Positions 24,701 to 35,679 are shown, counted from the first letter of the stretch. The stretch is 45,415 bases of DNA from Flavobacteriaceae bacterium UBA6231 (GCA_002441545.1 DJWL01000195.1:12712-58126); one strand, 5' to 3'. Made by a program: numbers and translations. Notes: a model not told the origin generated them from the sequence alone.

Positions 24701-27700
24701 TAAATTCATAAATAGTATAGTTTCCTGAACCTCCTGTGACACCTGAAACAGTAATAGTTGCAAAATTAGTTGAATTAGTGTCTGTTGTACAAGCGTATTC
24801 TACAACTATTGGAGCTTGAACAATTATAGTGTTTGGTTCACCTACAATCACATCTTCAGTAGCAACACAATTTCTACCAGAAGTTACTTGAACAGTATAG
24901 GTTCCTGCAGCCAATCCTGTAAATACATTTGAAGTTTGGGGAGCTACTACAATAGGAGCTGTTATCTCATAAGTATAGATTGGATTATCATTACTAGCAT
25001 CTAAGTTAATTGTTATAGTACCATCGCTACCACCATTACAACTTACATCGGTTGGTGTTGAAGTAAAAGTCACAGGAGTAGCTGCATCTAATGTTACTTC
25101 AATATCTTTTGTACATAGTGTTACTGTATCGGTAATGGTAACTGTATAAGTTCCTGATGGTACTCCTGAAATTACATTTCCTGAAACTAATCCTACTACT
25201 GGACTAATTGCATAGCTATAGTTTCCTGAACCCCCTGCACCTGTTGCTGTTATAACTCCATCATTATCAGAACAACTTGGTAACGCAGTTACCGAAACGG
25301 ATACGTCTAAAGCAGGATAAATTGTTATTGATGTTCCACTAACTGCTGTACAACCATTTCCATCTCTAACTGTTACAAAATAAGTTCCAGGAGTTGAAAC
25401 TGTAAACGTAGGACTAGATTGAAAACCAGTTCCAATAGAATATGTAAACGGTGCTATTCCAGTTGTACTAATTACAGTAAACGTATATGGATCGTTTGTT
25501 AAATTACATTGATTTGAAGCAAGTGTTGGAGCTGTTACTGTTGGTAATGGATCTGTAGCTATAACAACATCAATTTGATCGGTACATCCATTACTATCCA
25601 TAACCCAAACATCCCAATTTAAACTAGTTGCAGGGTCTAAAATTGCAGAAGAACTACTAGTATAATCTGATATGGAAGGAACGGAACCATTAACAACAAA
25701 AGCATATTGATACGGTGATGTTCCACCATTTGCAGTTATACTTACTTGTGCTCCAAAGTTACAATTCGCAGGAGTATTTGAAGCTTCAACTAGTGTCAAT
25801 AAAGCAGGTTCGTTTACAGTTACTGTAACTGTAGCTGTACAACCAGTTGTTTCATCTGTTACAATGATAGTTTGATTGCCAGTTGACAGTCCTGTTAAAT
25901 TAATTGTATTTGATGTTTGTCCTGATCCTGTTAGTACTCCGTTAATTGTATAACTATAGGTTGAGGCAAAATTAGATACTGTAAATTCAACAGCACCATC
26001 TGTTCCACCATTACAGTTAACATCGCTTAATAATAATCCTGACACAGTAATGTTTGTTACTGGAACTACTGTGAAAGACTCTGTGTAATAACAGCCATTA
26101 ACATCGGTAACAGTGAACACATAAGTATCTGGAGCTAAACCTGTAAACACATTTGATGCTTGTGGACCAACAGTAATAGGTGAAATAATTTCATATGCTA
26201 ATGGTCCTACACCATTTGTTGCTGTTAATGTAACATCACTAGTTACTGCTAAACAAGTTACTGGAGTAGAAACAAAATCTAAATCTGTTGGTACATCTAA
26301 AGCTGGTACAACAACATCTATAGGCGTTGCAATAATACAGCCGTTAGCATCTTTTACATAAGCCGTTATAGTACCGGCCGCATAAGTGAAGTATGTGTTT
26401 GTTGACGTATAATTTACACCACCATCAAAACTATAGGTATAAGGGGCTGTACCTCCACTTCCTGTGATGGTAACTTCAGCTGGTTGTGTTGCGTTGCCAG
26501 TTCCACAAGTTAGTCTTTGAGTTAAATCACCTGTTCCGCCAACTACCGTAGGTTCTGTAATAGTAATTTGTGTTGTTACTGAATCACAATTCTTAATGTC
26601 TCTTACAACAACATCATAGGTGCCTTGTGATAAACCAGTAAATACATTTGATGGTTGAAATGTTACACCATTATCAATACTGTATTGATACGGGGCAATT
26701 CCATCTGCTGCTGTAATTACAATACTACCATCTGATCCACCATTACAACTTACATTGGTTTGTGTATATGTAAATGTTGGTGTTGTTTTTGGAGTTACTG
26801 TAATAACATTAGAGAAAGCCTGACAGCCTTGAGAATCGGTTACCCTAAATTCATAAGTTCCATCTACAGTTGCTGTATACGGTAAACTTAATACAACAGC
26901 ATAACCTCCGCCATTATAGCTAACCTCATAAGTGTTATAAACTCCTGTTCCACCACTGGCTGTTAAAGCAATACTTGCATCAACAGTACATGTTAAATCT
27001 TGAGTTAAATTTGCGTCTAATAACAATTGTGGTTGCACAACATAAGGATCTGATGCAATACATCCATTGGCATCTTTTATACTTACTGTGTAAGTTCCAG
27101 CTGCATTAATTGTAAACGTAGGACTAGACTGATAAGCACCACCAATACTATAGGTTAATGGACCAATAGCTATACCCGTTCCTTCTATCAAAGTAATTGT
27201 AAAAGATGTTCCATCAAAACATTGAGGAGCAACTGGATTGATAGTTGGCTCAGGATCTTTTATTAAACTTACAGGATCAAGTTTTATACAACCATAAGCA
27301 TCCTTAACATAAACAATATAATCTCCAGCTGAAGCTGTAAACGTATTGGATGAAACCCAACCTGCGTCAGTTGCTGTTGGTGCTGGGTCTGTTGATAATA
27401 ATAGTTGATACGTATATGGTGCAGTACCATTACTTGCTATAGCAGAAATAACACCTAATTCGTTACAGTTTTCGTTTCTGGAAACTGATGCAGAAATAGT
27501 TAAATCAATAGTAGATTCTTTAATTTCAAAAATTGCTGAAGCTGACTTACATCCATTATAAGCACCTATTCCATTTTCAGTAAATACTATATAGTATTGA
27601 CCTGCTGATAATGTACCTGGAGATGGAGCAGTAATGGTTTCTGGTGTACCAAAAGTAACAGGCACATTAACTGGTGCTCCAAGCGATATATTATTATAGG

Positions 27701-30700
27701 CAGTGAAAATTTCATAATCAACCGAAGTTGTTGTGCTATCAAAACCATCAATAGTAAATGTTACACTTCCATCATTTTCACCTAAACAGGTAATATTATT
27801 TGGAATAACTGATGACGTTAACGTAGAGGCTGGAGCAATTGGTGAATCTGCAGACTTAACAAAATAACAATCTGTATTAAGATCATGTACAACAAATGTA
27901 TAAACAACCCCTGGAGTTAAATTAGTAAATGTTTTAATACTTCCACCTGGTACATCTGGCCCAACAAAAGTAGATGTATATGGAGCTGAATTAAATTCTA
28001 AAATTCCAAACTCATAATTACCACTTCCTACTATTGAAATAGCTTCAACAGAAGCAGTTCCTCCATTAATACAATCTGAAGATATCGTAGTAACATCTAT
28101 TGCTAAATCTGACGGAGGAGATGCCATTACTATTTGCTTTGTTAAACTACAACCATTAACATCAATAACATTAATAGTGTAGATACCAAAATTTATAATA
28201 TTAAAAGTATGATCTTCGTTTGAGATTGCTGAATATGGATTACCAGCAATTAAATCACCAAAATTATTTGTAATATAATATGTAAACGGCGCTGTTCCGC
28301 CTGTAACATTTTCTATGGTAATAGAACCTAAACTAGATCCTCCTAGAGCACTACAAGTTATATCAACCTTAACCAAATCAAAATCTATAACATTTGGCTC
28401 CCCTATTACAATAGTTTCTGTATCAGTACAACCTCTTGCATCGGTTATTGTAATCGTATAAGTACCAGCAGCCAAACCAGAGGTTTGTGTTCCATAATCT
28501 GTACCTGTTGTATCATTATGAAAATTTATTACAAAAGGTGGGAATCCGAAGTTTGTATCAATATTGACGACTATTGCTGCTGTTTCTTCTCCATTACATG
28601 AAATATCTTGTGTTTGAGAAACATTTAAAATCACAGGATTTACAGTATCTGTAACCGTGATTACATTTGTTTCTTTGGTACAACCATTAGCATCGGTAAT
28701 TTCAAACTGATAATCTCCAGCTACAGATGTGGAAAAAGTAAATGTAGCACCAGTTACTGTAGCTGTTCCACTACCTTGAATAGTTGCTATTGTATAAGGT
28801 GCATTACCTCCAGAAATTGTTCCATCAATTGTTGCTTCGGCTGGAGCAGAACAGGTTAAATCCTTAGTTAAAAGTGCGCTAACCGTAATTGGTTCAAACA
28901 CTTCAGTATCTGTACTACTGGTAGCAGTACATCCGTTTGCATCTCTAATTATAATGGTATAACTACCTGCTGCATTTACTGTAAATGTTGGACTTGTTTG
29001 GAATGATGTCCCACCATTTATACTATATGACAATGGTGCCACACCAGTTCCTGAAACTGTAAAGGTAAATCCTGAAGTAGCCGTACACTGGTTAGATACC
29101 GTTGGAGCTGTTACTGTTGGTAATGGATCTTGTACTATTGTAACTGTTACCATTGCAATACATCCATTAGCATCTTTTACATATACATCCCAAACTAAAT
29201 CTGTTGCTGAATTAGTATCTACAGTTAATACATTACTACTACCATAATCAAAAGCAGTAGGTGCAGTTGCTCCTGATATAACAGCTGCATAGGTATAATT
29301 AGGTGTCCCTCCTGAAGCTATTGCTGTAATTTGGGAATTAAAATTATTACAATGTACATTAGTCGCTGTTGCTGTTAAACTTACAGGATTTGCTGGTTCA
29401 GATATAGTAATAGTTTCATTAGCAGTACAACCTGTTGTTGTGTCTGTTACCACAATTGTATAATCGCCAGCTGTTAAACCTGATAAATTAATTGGTGATG
29501 TTCCGGCAGTTGCAGCTCCACCATTTATAGTATAGGTAAACCCAGTAGAATCATAAACTGTAAATTGAATAGCTCCTGTATTATCTCCATTACATAAAGC
29601 ATCACTTAATTTTAATCCTGTTACTGCAATTGGAGTAACTGGATCTATATTGTATGATTCCGTGTAATAACATCCGTTATCATCAGTAACTCTAAAAATA
29701 TAAGTTCCTGGTGTTAATCCTGTAAATATATTTGAAGTTTGCTTTGCAATCACTATTGGAGATGGAGCTATAGTTTCATATTGTAACTGTCCTACTCCAT
29801 TTGTAGCTGTAACAGTTACAGTTGAAGTTGTTGCTAAACAGGTAATATCTGTAGCAGCAAAATCTAAATCTGTTGGAGGATCTAATCTAAATATTGTTAA
29901 AGAACCACCATTAGTACATCCGTTGGCATCTTGAACAGAATAAGTAATTACTTGATCTGTACCATTATCATTTACTGTTAAGGTATTTGTTGAACTATAC
30001 CCTGAGCCGTTAAAACTATATAAATAAGGAGCCGTTCCAGTTGTTGGCACATCAATAGTTACAATTGCAGATTGTGCTGTATTACTAGCGCTACACATAA
30101 ATGTTGTTGCATTTGCAGAGACAACCAATGCTGTTGGTTCTATTAAAGTTACTGTGCCATCAAAAATACATTCGTTAGCATCTTGAACTTGATAAGGATA
30201 TGTACCAGCCGCTAATCCTGTATATAATGACGTTGTTGTAAAAGGACTTCCATTAAAACTAAACATATAAGGCCCAACTCCACTAGCTGGTATTATTTGT
30301 ACTGAACCATTAGAGTTTCCGTTACAACTAGGATTTACTGTTGTTGTAGTTGCTGTTGGATTTATTATTGGACTGATTGTAATTACATTTGATACTACTT
30401 GACATCCATTAGCATCTGTTACCTGAAACTGATAACTTCCATCAACAGAAGTTGTTAATGTAAATGTATTTCCTGTTAAGTTAATTGTTCCCGTTCCTTG
30501 AATTAAAGTTACTGTATATGGTGAATAACCATCTGAAATAGTTCCAGAAATGACTGCGTCTGGGTTAGAAGTACAATCCAACTCTTTAGTTAAAGTTACA
30601 TCTACACTTACTTGTGTTGCAATAGTTTCTGCTGGTAATAAAACTTCACATCCATAAGCATCTCTAACTGTTATAACATAAGAACCTGGAGTTAAATTAG

Positions 30701-33700
30701 TAAAGATTGGGTTTGATTGAAATGCACTTCCATTAATACTATACTGATAAGGTGCTAGACCTCCTGAAGCCGAAACCTCAAGTGTGGCGCCATTAATAGC
30801 ATCATAGCAATAATCTGCATTAATTATTGATGCTGTTGGTGGATTTGGATTTTGCAAGCTAATTGTGGTTGTAGCTGTACAACCATTAGCATCTGTAGCT
30901 CTTATTGTATAATCTCCTGCTGGCACATTTGCTAAAATACCATTCGCTGGGAAATTATTCACAAGAGCAAGTGACGCATCTAGCAGTTCATATGAATAAG
31001 CCGGTGTTCCTCCTGTTGCAGTTACTGTTACTGTTGATTCATTAAGACAAGTTATTGGTGTTGCAGATACTGAAACTTCCAATAAAGTTGGTGCTGTAAT
31101 ATCTTGTTGTAATGTTGCATCACAAATACCATCAGAATTTTGGTCATAACGTACTATTATGGTATAACTACCTACACCTAATCCTGTAATTGTATAAGGT
31201 GATGTTAATTGTGTATTCCAAGTTACACCATTATCAATTGAATATTGATAACCTGTTGTGGCATCAAAATTTTGAGCAGCAATAGTTATGGTTCCATCTG
31301 TATCACCAGAACAGTTAACATTACTAGCAGTAACTATATCTGCAGTAAACGCATTTCCTGGTTGAATAATAAATGGAAAGTCTACTTGCTCAATACATGT
31401 TTTTGGTAATTGAAATACTTTTATATCATCTATAACAGTGTCATTACCATAATACTGAACACTTCCAGAACGTATTACAAAAGTTAAACTGGTATTATTT
31501 CCTGGGTTAAGAGTTACCGTTTTTAAATTCCATTGTTCATTTTTAGGTATAATTCCTGTATACTGCTCCGCTATTACATTACCAGAACCATCTACTAATT
31601 GTATTCTAAAATCTGGATCATCACGATCTGCTTTTACAGTTCGCATTAAATTAGCTACATATAAATCAACCTGAATATCTTGATAAGGAATAACATCTGA
31701 AATAGGTTTACTATATAATACTCCATAAGGTCCTGCTGCTGATCCAATATTCACTAATAAAAACCTACCATTTGGATCGGTTCCATTAGTAGTATGATCT
31801 TTAAAGTGATACCAAGCTCCTGTATTATTTGCTGTTGGATCATCTGATCTCCAGAAAAAGCTTGCAACAGAATACTGATTATCTTCAACAGAGCGTGTTC
31901 CACAAGTATAAGGAGCATTTACTCTTTGATCGTTGAAACAATATGCGCTTGCAATTCCAGGTGTTGTTGTAGGGGCTCCACTACCAAAATCTTCATTTAA
32001 TAAATTACTGTAAGTTGGTACTGTTTGCAATTGATAAGTCACACTAATAGTATGATTTCCTTCTGGAACATTTAAAAATGTTTTAGGATCTGCAGTATTT
32101 GGATTTTCAACACCATCTAATAAATAACCATAAGTATATGAAAGTGTTTCATCATTATTTACTGTTACTGTTGTATTACCAGTACCGTCACAATTATAAT
32201 CTGTATCAGAAATACTTATTGATGGTGAAGCTGGTTCTGGTTCTATAATTATACCTGGCATAGCATAAATACAACCATTAGCATCGCGTATATATAAGGT
32301 GTATGTTCCCGCAGAAACATATGCTTCGTTGGTTGTTACCCAAGTTGCTTGATTATCAAAACTGTATTCATAAGGTGGTGTTCCTCCTTGTGGGTTTGTT
32401 ATACGTACTTTTCCTTCTCCATTAGGCCCACAACCTGCTAATTCAGACACTCCTCCAGAGGCTGTTAAAGCAAACTGTGGTTGAGTTATAATAACATCTT
32501 CAGCAATACTTAAACACTCAATACCATTCAATGAATACTTAATCATGGTTTGATATGCTCCTGCGGTAAGGTTTGAAAATGTTGGGTTTAAACTGAAAGT
32601 TGTACCATTATCAATACTATATTCTACAGCATAACCATTGGCATTAGTTACATTAAAAGTAATAACACCACTAGTATCACCAAAACACAAAATATCTGTT
32701 GATGAAACTGTAAACACTGGAGCTGGAATGGCATCAACAGTTATTGATGTGGTTGCACTACAATTATTCGAATCTACAACCGTAATATCATAAACTCCGG
32801 CAGTTGGTACTGATATTATTGGTGTATTTTGAAAATCTGTTGTACTATTTACATAATAAAGATAAGGTGGTGTACCACCAACAGGATATACAGTTATTTC
32901 TCCATCAGTACAAGTTAATGGTGTTGTAAGTGCAGCTGTAACGGTTAATACCGGAGGATTTATTATTTCAATATCATTAGTAAAAGTACATCCATCATCA
33001 GTTGAAACTGTATACGTATAAATTCCTGGATTAAGATTAGCAAAAGTATAATCACTCTCTAAAATGGGTCCAACACTATTAACTAATGTTCCACCTAATG
33101 AAATACTATAGTAATATTGTGGTAGTGCATCATTTACTGCTAATTTAATACTACCCTTGTCTCCATTACAATATGGTTGGGTAACAAATTCTGTTACACT
33201 AACATCTCTTTCTCTAACATAAATACTTGGTGTCTCAAAAACACATGGATTTGTATCTACTTCTATTTGTCTAATATATACAGTATAATAATTTGGAGTA
33301 TTAACAGTAAATACATTTGATAACTGATATGGACCGTTAGGATCTAAACTATATTCATATCCACTTGGGACACCTCCAACTGTAATTTCTCCTGGAGTAG
33401 TACAAATTATATCTTTAGCAGTAACTGTAGGGTTTAATAAGTTTTTATAAACATTAAAATAGAAAATACTAAAGCATCCACCAGGGTAATTTATAACAAG
33501 CCTAAATTGGCCAGAAGTATCTGCTACATAATTAGGTCCTGTTGCCACTTGGTTCCATGTACAGGTTGGGTTTTCATTAGCACAATCATCAATTGTCATT
33601 TCAGCACAGCTGGTTTCATCTAGTTTCTCCCAAATAATTGACACAGCATCACTAATACCTGTAGTTATAGAGCGAGAGGTATTACCACCACATAAAAATA

Positions 33701-35585
33701 TATACGGCAATACTTTACCATCGTTAGGACAGATTGGTAACAAATCGGCAAATGGAATAACTGGGTTTGTAATGGTATTTCCATAAGGTATAACATGTAT
33801 AACTTCATCTATAGATATACAAGTAGATGATGTTATATCAGTTACATAATAAGTTCCAGTAGCTGTAGCAGTATATGTTTGACCAGTACCAATTACAGGA
33901 GTACCTGTTGGACTTGTAGACCAAGAATAGCTGTCATAACCATCAGCAGCTTTTAATTCTACACTGTTACCACAAAGCACCTCATTCTTTTCGAAATTAC
34001 AATTAGAAATATCCACTAAAAAGTTAGTAGATCCAGGAACTCCAAGACATTCTACTGTAGCAAAACTACCTTCATCTTGTATAACAGTAGGATTAATTAC
34101 ACCTCTATACGTTGCAAAGGCTTGGTTTTTGATTTCATTAGAACATGCTTGACTTAAATCATAACAATTAGGCACCACTTGAACAGCTATACGAATCACA
34201 AAACTAGGATCGTTAACTTCTACTGAAGAATCTGGAATTTTAAAAATAAGTGTTCTAGTAACAGGATCGTAAGATTGTAACGTTGCGCCTCCTGCATTAC
34301 TTAAATCAATATCAGTTAAAGGATCAAAAACAATATTATCTGGAAGAATATCCTTTATAGTAAATTCTGTTACATTATCATTTCCAACACTTTGATAGGT
34401 TATTTCATAAAATAAATTTTGCCCAAGATACACATCATCTCCATCAATATCATCTCCTGAAGTATCTACCACAATTTTGGTTAAATCTATCTCTGGGGCA
34501 ATAATATCAACAGCAAAAGCACTAAAAAATGCAAAAATTGGGTCTGCTTGTCCCTGTGCTACTTGCAACCTAAAATCGGCAGAAGACACATTATTCTTAA
34601 TAAATTCTGGTTCAGCATCTAATATTTCCAAAAATCCTGTATCGTAACCCAAAGTATTATCGCTCATAGGATTTCTTGGATTTGACACACCATTTGTGTT
34701 CTCTATTACAGAACCAAAAAACTTATTAGCAGTTCTTAATGGAGTAGTTACTTCCTTACCATTTATTTCTAATTTTGTTGCTCTTTTTGTTCTATCTCCA
34801 TCTAAAGCTGCGTATGCAAATTGCAAATCAATATGTGATGGATTTGGAGGTGTTGTAAACCCTGAAACCGGAACTGTTTCTTGATGCCCATCATAAATAT
34901 GACTGAATCCATCAAATGAGGTGAATGATTTAGTGTGCAAACTTGGGTCTTCATAAATCACAAAGAGTGTCCAACCTGCTGATAAACCAGTTGAATTATT
35001 AAGTCCCAAACTAGACATTACATTTGCAACCGTATAAGTCCCTTCAATACTTGATAACCCTGATAACAAATTAGTAACATCAGCGTAACAGGCATAAGGT
35101 GTATTTCCGGGTTCATTAGCATTTGCTATAATAGGACTCACAATTGCATCATAAACAATCTCACCAGTAATATCATTGTATGTTGAACTACCAGGCAACT
35201 TAAACTTTATTTTATTTATATCTGTTCTACTTCCACTTTGAAGCATTGCAGCCCAATACAAACCCGCATAAGCAACCCTGTAACATGTTGTAGCACTACC
35301 ATCTTCATGATTAGACAATAAAAGATTTGCACTACTTGAGCTAAACGTTGAAGCATCAGAATCAATATCAATATATTGCATTGATATATCTTGATTATCC
35401 TTAGATACATCATTAAAAGGAAGATTATCTTTACTAAGAATATTGTTTCCAATAACAAGCATACTACCCTTAACATCTATATTTTTTCTTATAGTAAAAG
35501 GTTTGTATGTTTGTGCAATACCATTAAAACTTAATAGTAAAGTTGAAAAAATGAGAATAAATTTAAAAAAAGTAGTTTTCTTCAT
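21732..35585 (-). CDS. Giant SprB-repeat surface adhesin with T9SS type B sorting domain
   Basis: A 4617-aa secreted protein. Signal peptide MKKTTFFKFILIFSTLLLSFNGIAQ; unassigned N-terminal domain (about 30-365); a DUF11-like domain starting DLTKIVVDTSGDD (about 365-510); an Ig/PKD-like block (about 520-610). Then come several dozen tandem modules of about 75-90 aa of SprB-repeat style. Each has a Cys-x-Gly-x-x-x-Gly-x-Ile opening, a GGTAPYTYS-like middle and a DANGC-like end. Around residues 1190-1395 the repeats are interrupted by a jelly-roll-like domain (LNEDFGSGAP to DTVIDDIKVFQLP). The C-terminus from about 4530 (NYFTPNDDGNLDEWG to GHFTLYR) is the type B sorting signal. SprB-type adhesins move along the cell for gliding. 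No break is visible over 13.9 kb. Confidence 0.92.
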   Translation of the reverse strand: MKKTTFFKFILIFSTLLLSFNGIAQTYKPFTIRKNIDVKGSMLVIGNNILSKDNLPFNDVSKDNQDISMQYIDIDSDASTFSSSSANLLLSNHEDGSATTCYRVAYAGLYWAAMLQSGSRTDINKIKFKLPGSSTYNDITGEIVYDAIVSPIIANANEPGNTPYACYADVTNLLSGLSSIEGTYTVANVMSSLGLNNSTGLSAGWTLFVIYEDPSLHTKSFTSFDGFSHIYDGHQETVPVSGFTTPPNPSHIDLQFAYAALDGDRTKRATKLEINGKEVTTPLRTANKFFGSVIENTNGVSNPRNPMSDNTLGYDTGFLEILDAEPEFIKNNVSSADFRLQVAQGQADPIFAFFSAFAVDIIAPEIDLTKIVVDTSGDDIDGDDVYLGQNLFYEITYQSVGNDNVTEFTIKDILPDNIVFDPLTDIDLSNAGGATLQSYDPVTRTLIFKIPDSSVEVNDPSFVIRIAVQVVPNCYDLSQACSNEIKNQAFATYRGVINPTVIQDEGSFATVECLGVPGSTNFLVDISNCNFEKNEVLCGNSVELKAADGYDSYSWSTSPTGTPVIGTGQTYTATATGTYYVTDITSSTCISIDEVIHVIPYGNTITNPVIPFADLLPICPNDGKVLPYIFLCGGNTSRSITTGISDAVSIIWEKLDETSCAEMTIDDCANENPTCTWNQVATGPNYVADTSGQFRLVINYPGGCFSIFYFNVYKNLLNPTVTAKDIICTTPGEITVGGVPSGYEYSLDPNGPYQLSNVFTVNTPNYYTVYIRQIEVDTNPCVFETPSIYVRERDVSVTEFVTQPYCNGDKGSIKLAVNDALPQYYYSISLGGTLVNSVGPILESDYTFANLNPGIYTYTVSTDDGCTFTNDIEIINPPVLTVTAALTTPLTCTDGEITVYPVGGTPPYLYYVNSTTDFQNTPIISVPTAGVYDITVVDSNNCSATTSITVDAIPAPVFTVSSTDILCFGDTSGVITFNVTNANGYAVEYSIDNGTTFSLNPTFSNLTAGAYQTMIKYSLNGIECLSIAEDVIITQPQFALTASGGVSELAGCGPNGEGKVRITNPQGGTPPYEYSFDNQATWVTTNEAYVSAGTYTLYIRDANGCIYAMPGIIIEPEPASPSISISDTDYNCDGTGNTTVTVNNDETLSYTYGYLLDGVENPNTADPKTFLNVPEGNHTISVTYQLQTVPTYSNLLNEDFGSGAPTTTPGIASAYCFNDQRVNAPYTCGTRSVEDNQYSVASFFWRSDDPTANNTGAWYHFKDHTTNGTDPNGRFLLVNIGSAAGPYGVLYSKPISDVIPYQDIQVDLYVANLMRTVKADRDDPDFRIQLVDGSGNVIAEQYTGIIPKNEQWNLKTVTLNPGNNTSLTFVIRSGSVQYYGNDTVIDDIKVFQLPKTCIEQVDFPFIIQPGNAFTADIVTASNVNCSGDTDGTITIAAQNFDATTGYQYSIDNGVTWNTQLTSPYTITGLGVGSYTIIVRYDQNSDGICDATLQQDITAPTLLEVSVSATPITCLNESTVTVTATGGTPAYSYELLDASLALVNNFPANGILANVPAGDYTIRATDANGCTATTTISLQNPNPPTASIINADYCYDAINGATLEVSASGGLAPYQYSINGSAFQSNPIFTNLTPGSYVITVRDAYGCEVLLPAETIATQVSVDVTLTKELDCTSNPDAVISGTISDGYSPYTVTLIQGTGTINLTGNTFTLTTSVDGSYQFQVTDANGCQVVSNVITISPIINPTATTTTVNPSCNGNSNGSVQIIPASGVGPYMFSFNGSPFTTTSLYTGLAAGTYPYQVQDANECIFDGTVTLIEPTALVVSANATTFMCSASNTAQSAIVTIDVPTTGTAPYLYSFNGSGYSSTNTLTVNDNGTDQVITYSVQDANGCTNGGSLTIFRLDPPTDLDFAATDITCLATTSTVTVTATNGVGQLQYETIAPSPIVIAKQTSNIFTGLTPGTYIFRVTDDNGCYYTESYNIDPVTPIAVTGLKLSDALCNGDNTGAIQFTVYDSTGFTYTINGGAATAGTSPINLSGLTAGDYTIVVTDTTTGCTANETITISEPANPVSLTATATNVHCNNFNSQITAIASGGTPNYTYAAVISGATAPTAFDYGSSNVLTVDTNSATDLVWDVYVKDANGCIAMVTVTIVQDPLPTVTAPTVSNQCTATSGFTFTVSGTGVAPLSYSINGGTSFQTSPTFTVNAAGSYTIIIRDANGCTATSSTDTEVFEPITVSALLTKDLTCSAPAEATIDGTISGGNAPYTIATIQGSGTATVTGATFTFSTSVAGDYQFEITDANGCTKETNVITVTDTVNPVILNVSQTQDISCNGEETAAIVVNIDTNFGFPPFVINFHNDTTGTDYGTQTSGLAAGTYTITITDARGCTDTETIVIGEPNVIDFDLVKVDITCSALGGSSLGSITIENVTGGTAPFTYYITNNFGDLIAGNPYSAISNEDHTFNIINFGIYTINVIDVNGCSLTKQIVMASPPSDLAIDVTTISSDCINGGTASVEAISIVGSGNYEFGILEFNSAPYTSTFVGPDVPGGSIKTFTNLTPGVVYTFVVHDLNTDCYFVKSADSPIAPASTLTSSVIPNNITCLGENDGSVTFTIDGFDSTTTSVDYEIFTAYNNISLGAPVNVPVTFGTPETITAPSPGTLSAGQYYIVFTENGIGAYNGCKSASAIFEIKESTIDLTISASVSRNENCNELGVISAIASNGTAPYTYQLLLSTDPAPTATDAGWVSSNTFTASAGDYIVYVKDAYGCIKLDPVSLIKDPEPTINPVAPQCFDGTSFTITLIEGTGIAIGPLTYSIGGAYQSSPTFTINAAGTYTVSIKDANGCIASDPYVVQPQLLLDANLTQDLTCTVDASIALTASGGTGVYNTYEVSYNGGGYAVVLSLPYTATVDGTYEFRVTDSQGCQAFSNVITVTPKTTPTFTYTQTNVSCNGGSDGSIVITAADGIAPYQYSIDNGVTFQPSNVFTGLSQGTYDVVVRDIKNCDSVTTQITITEPTVVGGTGDLTQRLTCGTGNATQPAEVTITGSGGTAPYTYSFDGGVNYTSTNTYFTYAAGTITAYVKDANGCIIATPIDVVVPALDVPTDLDFVSTPVTCLAVTSDVTLTATNGVGPLAYEIISPITVGPQASNVFTGLAPDTYVFTVTDVNGCYYTESFTVVPVTNITVSGLLLSDVNCNGGTDGAVEFTVSNFASTYSYTINGVLTGSGQTSNTINLTGLSTGNQTIIVTDETTGCTATVTVTVNEPALLTLVEASNTPANCNFGAQVSITANGGTSPYQYAFVVNGSVPSISDYTSSSSAILDPATSLNWDVWVMDSNGCTDQIDVVIATDPLPTVTAPTLASNQCNLTNDPYTFTVISTTGIAPFTYSIGTGFQSSPTFTVSTPGTYFVTVRDGNGCTAVSGTSITIYPALDVSVSVTALPSCSDNDGVITATGAGGSGNYSYAISPVVGLVSGNVISGVPSGTYTVTITDTVTLCTKDIEVTLDAATPVTFTSTPTDVSCNGGSDGTITINLDASNDNPIYTYEITAPIVVAPQTSNVFTGLAAGTYTVQVTSGRNCVATEDVIVGEPNTIIVQAPIVVEYACTTDTNSTNFATITVSGVTGGSGNYTIYEFIKGGTIVQSSSNNVYTEADLLGGNYTINVYDDKGCSGTTSATIQPFISIDTLDITIDNVITCTNDEDITVSVTSTGGTPANIEFTVEDVDGAVTGGVYSQTNTTGIFTGLPIGNYLITVVNLDTSCSLQTVHYVNNPNTFDLTIDNVIDVTCFSDNDGSVNVTFIDRIPTPTDESGPFNYQIYNVTDLINPVQTGSTTDAGPITINGLSSGTYSIIATLINTPFCTVTKNFTITAPNAALGITETHTEITCISGYNDGTISASATGGWPGGYEYQLALTSGTVISPYSSEFNFTGLTEGDYTVSVRDSKGCVATVNVVLTNPLPINAIVTPSTTLLSCFGDTNATITVSNVTGGQGSNYTYTLNMVSPTVSSSGPQLSSVFTGLSAGTYNVTVTDGYNCEFTSTDIVIAEPAQIVASLVKASSQTCLTETTLTLSATGGTGIYEYSNNASFSPSLGSFTSDITFSVPVGTYNYYVRDANGCLAAVSNEITVDPLLALTVDLDITNATINCAGESTGVIVATAQGGLGNYVYTLQDGSGNDISGAVQNSPGVFTELPIGTYQVEVESGDCLITSAPVIITEPNLPLQVTYNVTDVVCAGSNDGILEITATGGSGIIQYAISPQLNQFFDNPIFDNLAPGNYQAIAQDQLGCYVVFDFVVNEPVPVSISIVPNSIIPEMCDGDMNGSFSIEISGGNLPYSVALDDINGTYTIGAPTQTQFDFTNLIGGDHIVYVRDNFGCESEWNITFPESVLINPEVSVDYGCVNNVSGNTVTVTVDSSITNLADLDYSLDGGPYQSSNVFTDVPSGLGHYIDVRHINGCIKQTPTFDITQYDPLTLVLSNGGLNEILATVTGGSGDYEFTLNGESYGSTNTFIIYESGNYTVTVTDSFGCVATATGYFEYIDVCISNYFTPNDDGNLDEWGPGCTSQYKDLTFDIFDRYGRKIATLRVGDKWDGKYNGIELPTGDYWYVVRLNDPKDDREFVGHFTLYR

Positions 35586-35679
35586 ATTAGTTTTTTTAGT
35601 ATTTCTCCTTTACTTCAGTGGTCTTAAAAAGCAATATTAGTGCTATTAACATGATATTAAACGCATAAATATTCCCACA

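Noticed and set aside
21732..35585. Repetitive sequence that could suggest a CRISPR or non-coding tandem array
   Set aside because: The repeats are degenerate at DNA level, lack constant spacers, and translate without a break into SprB-type modules.
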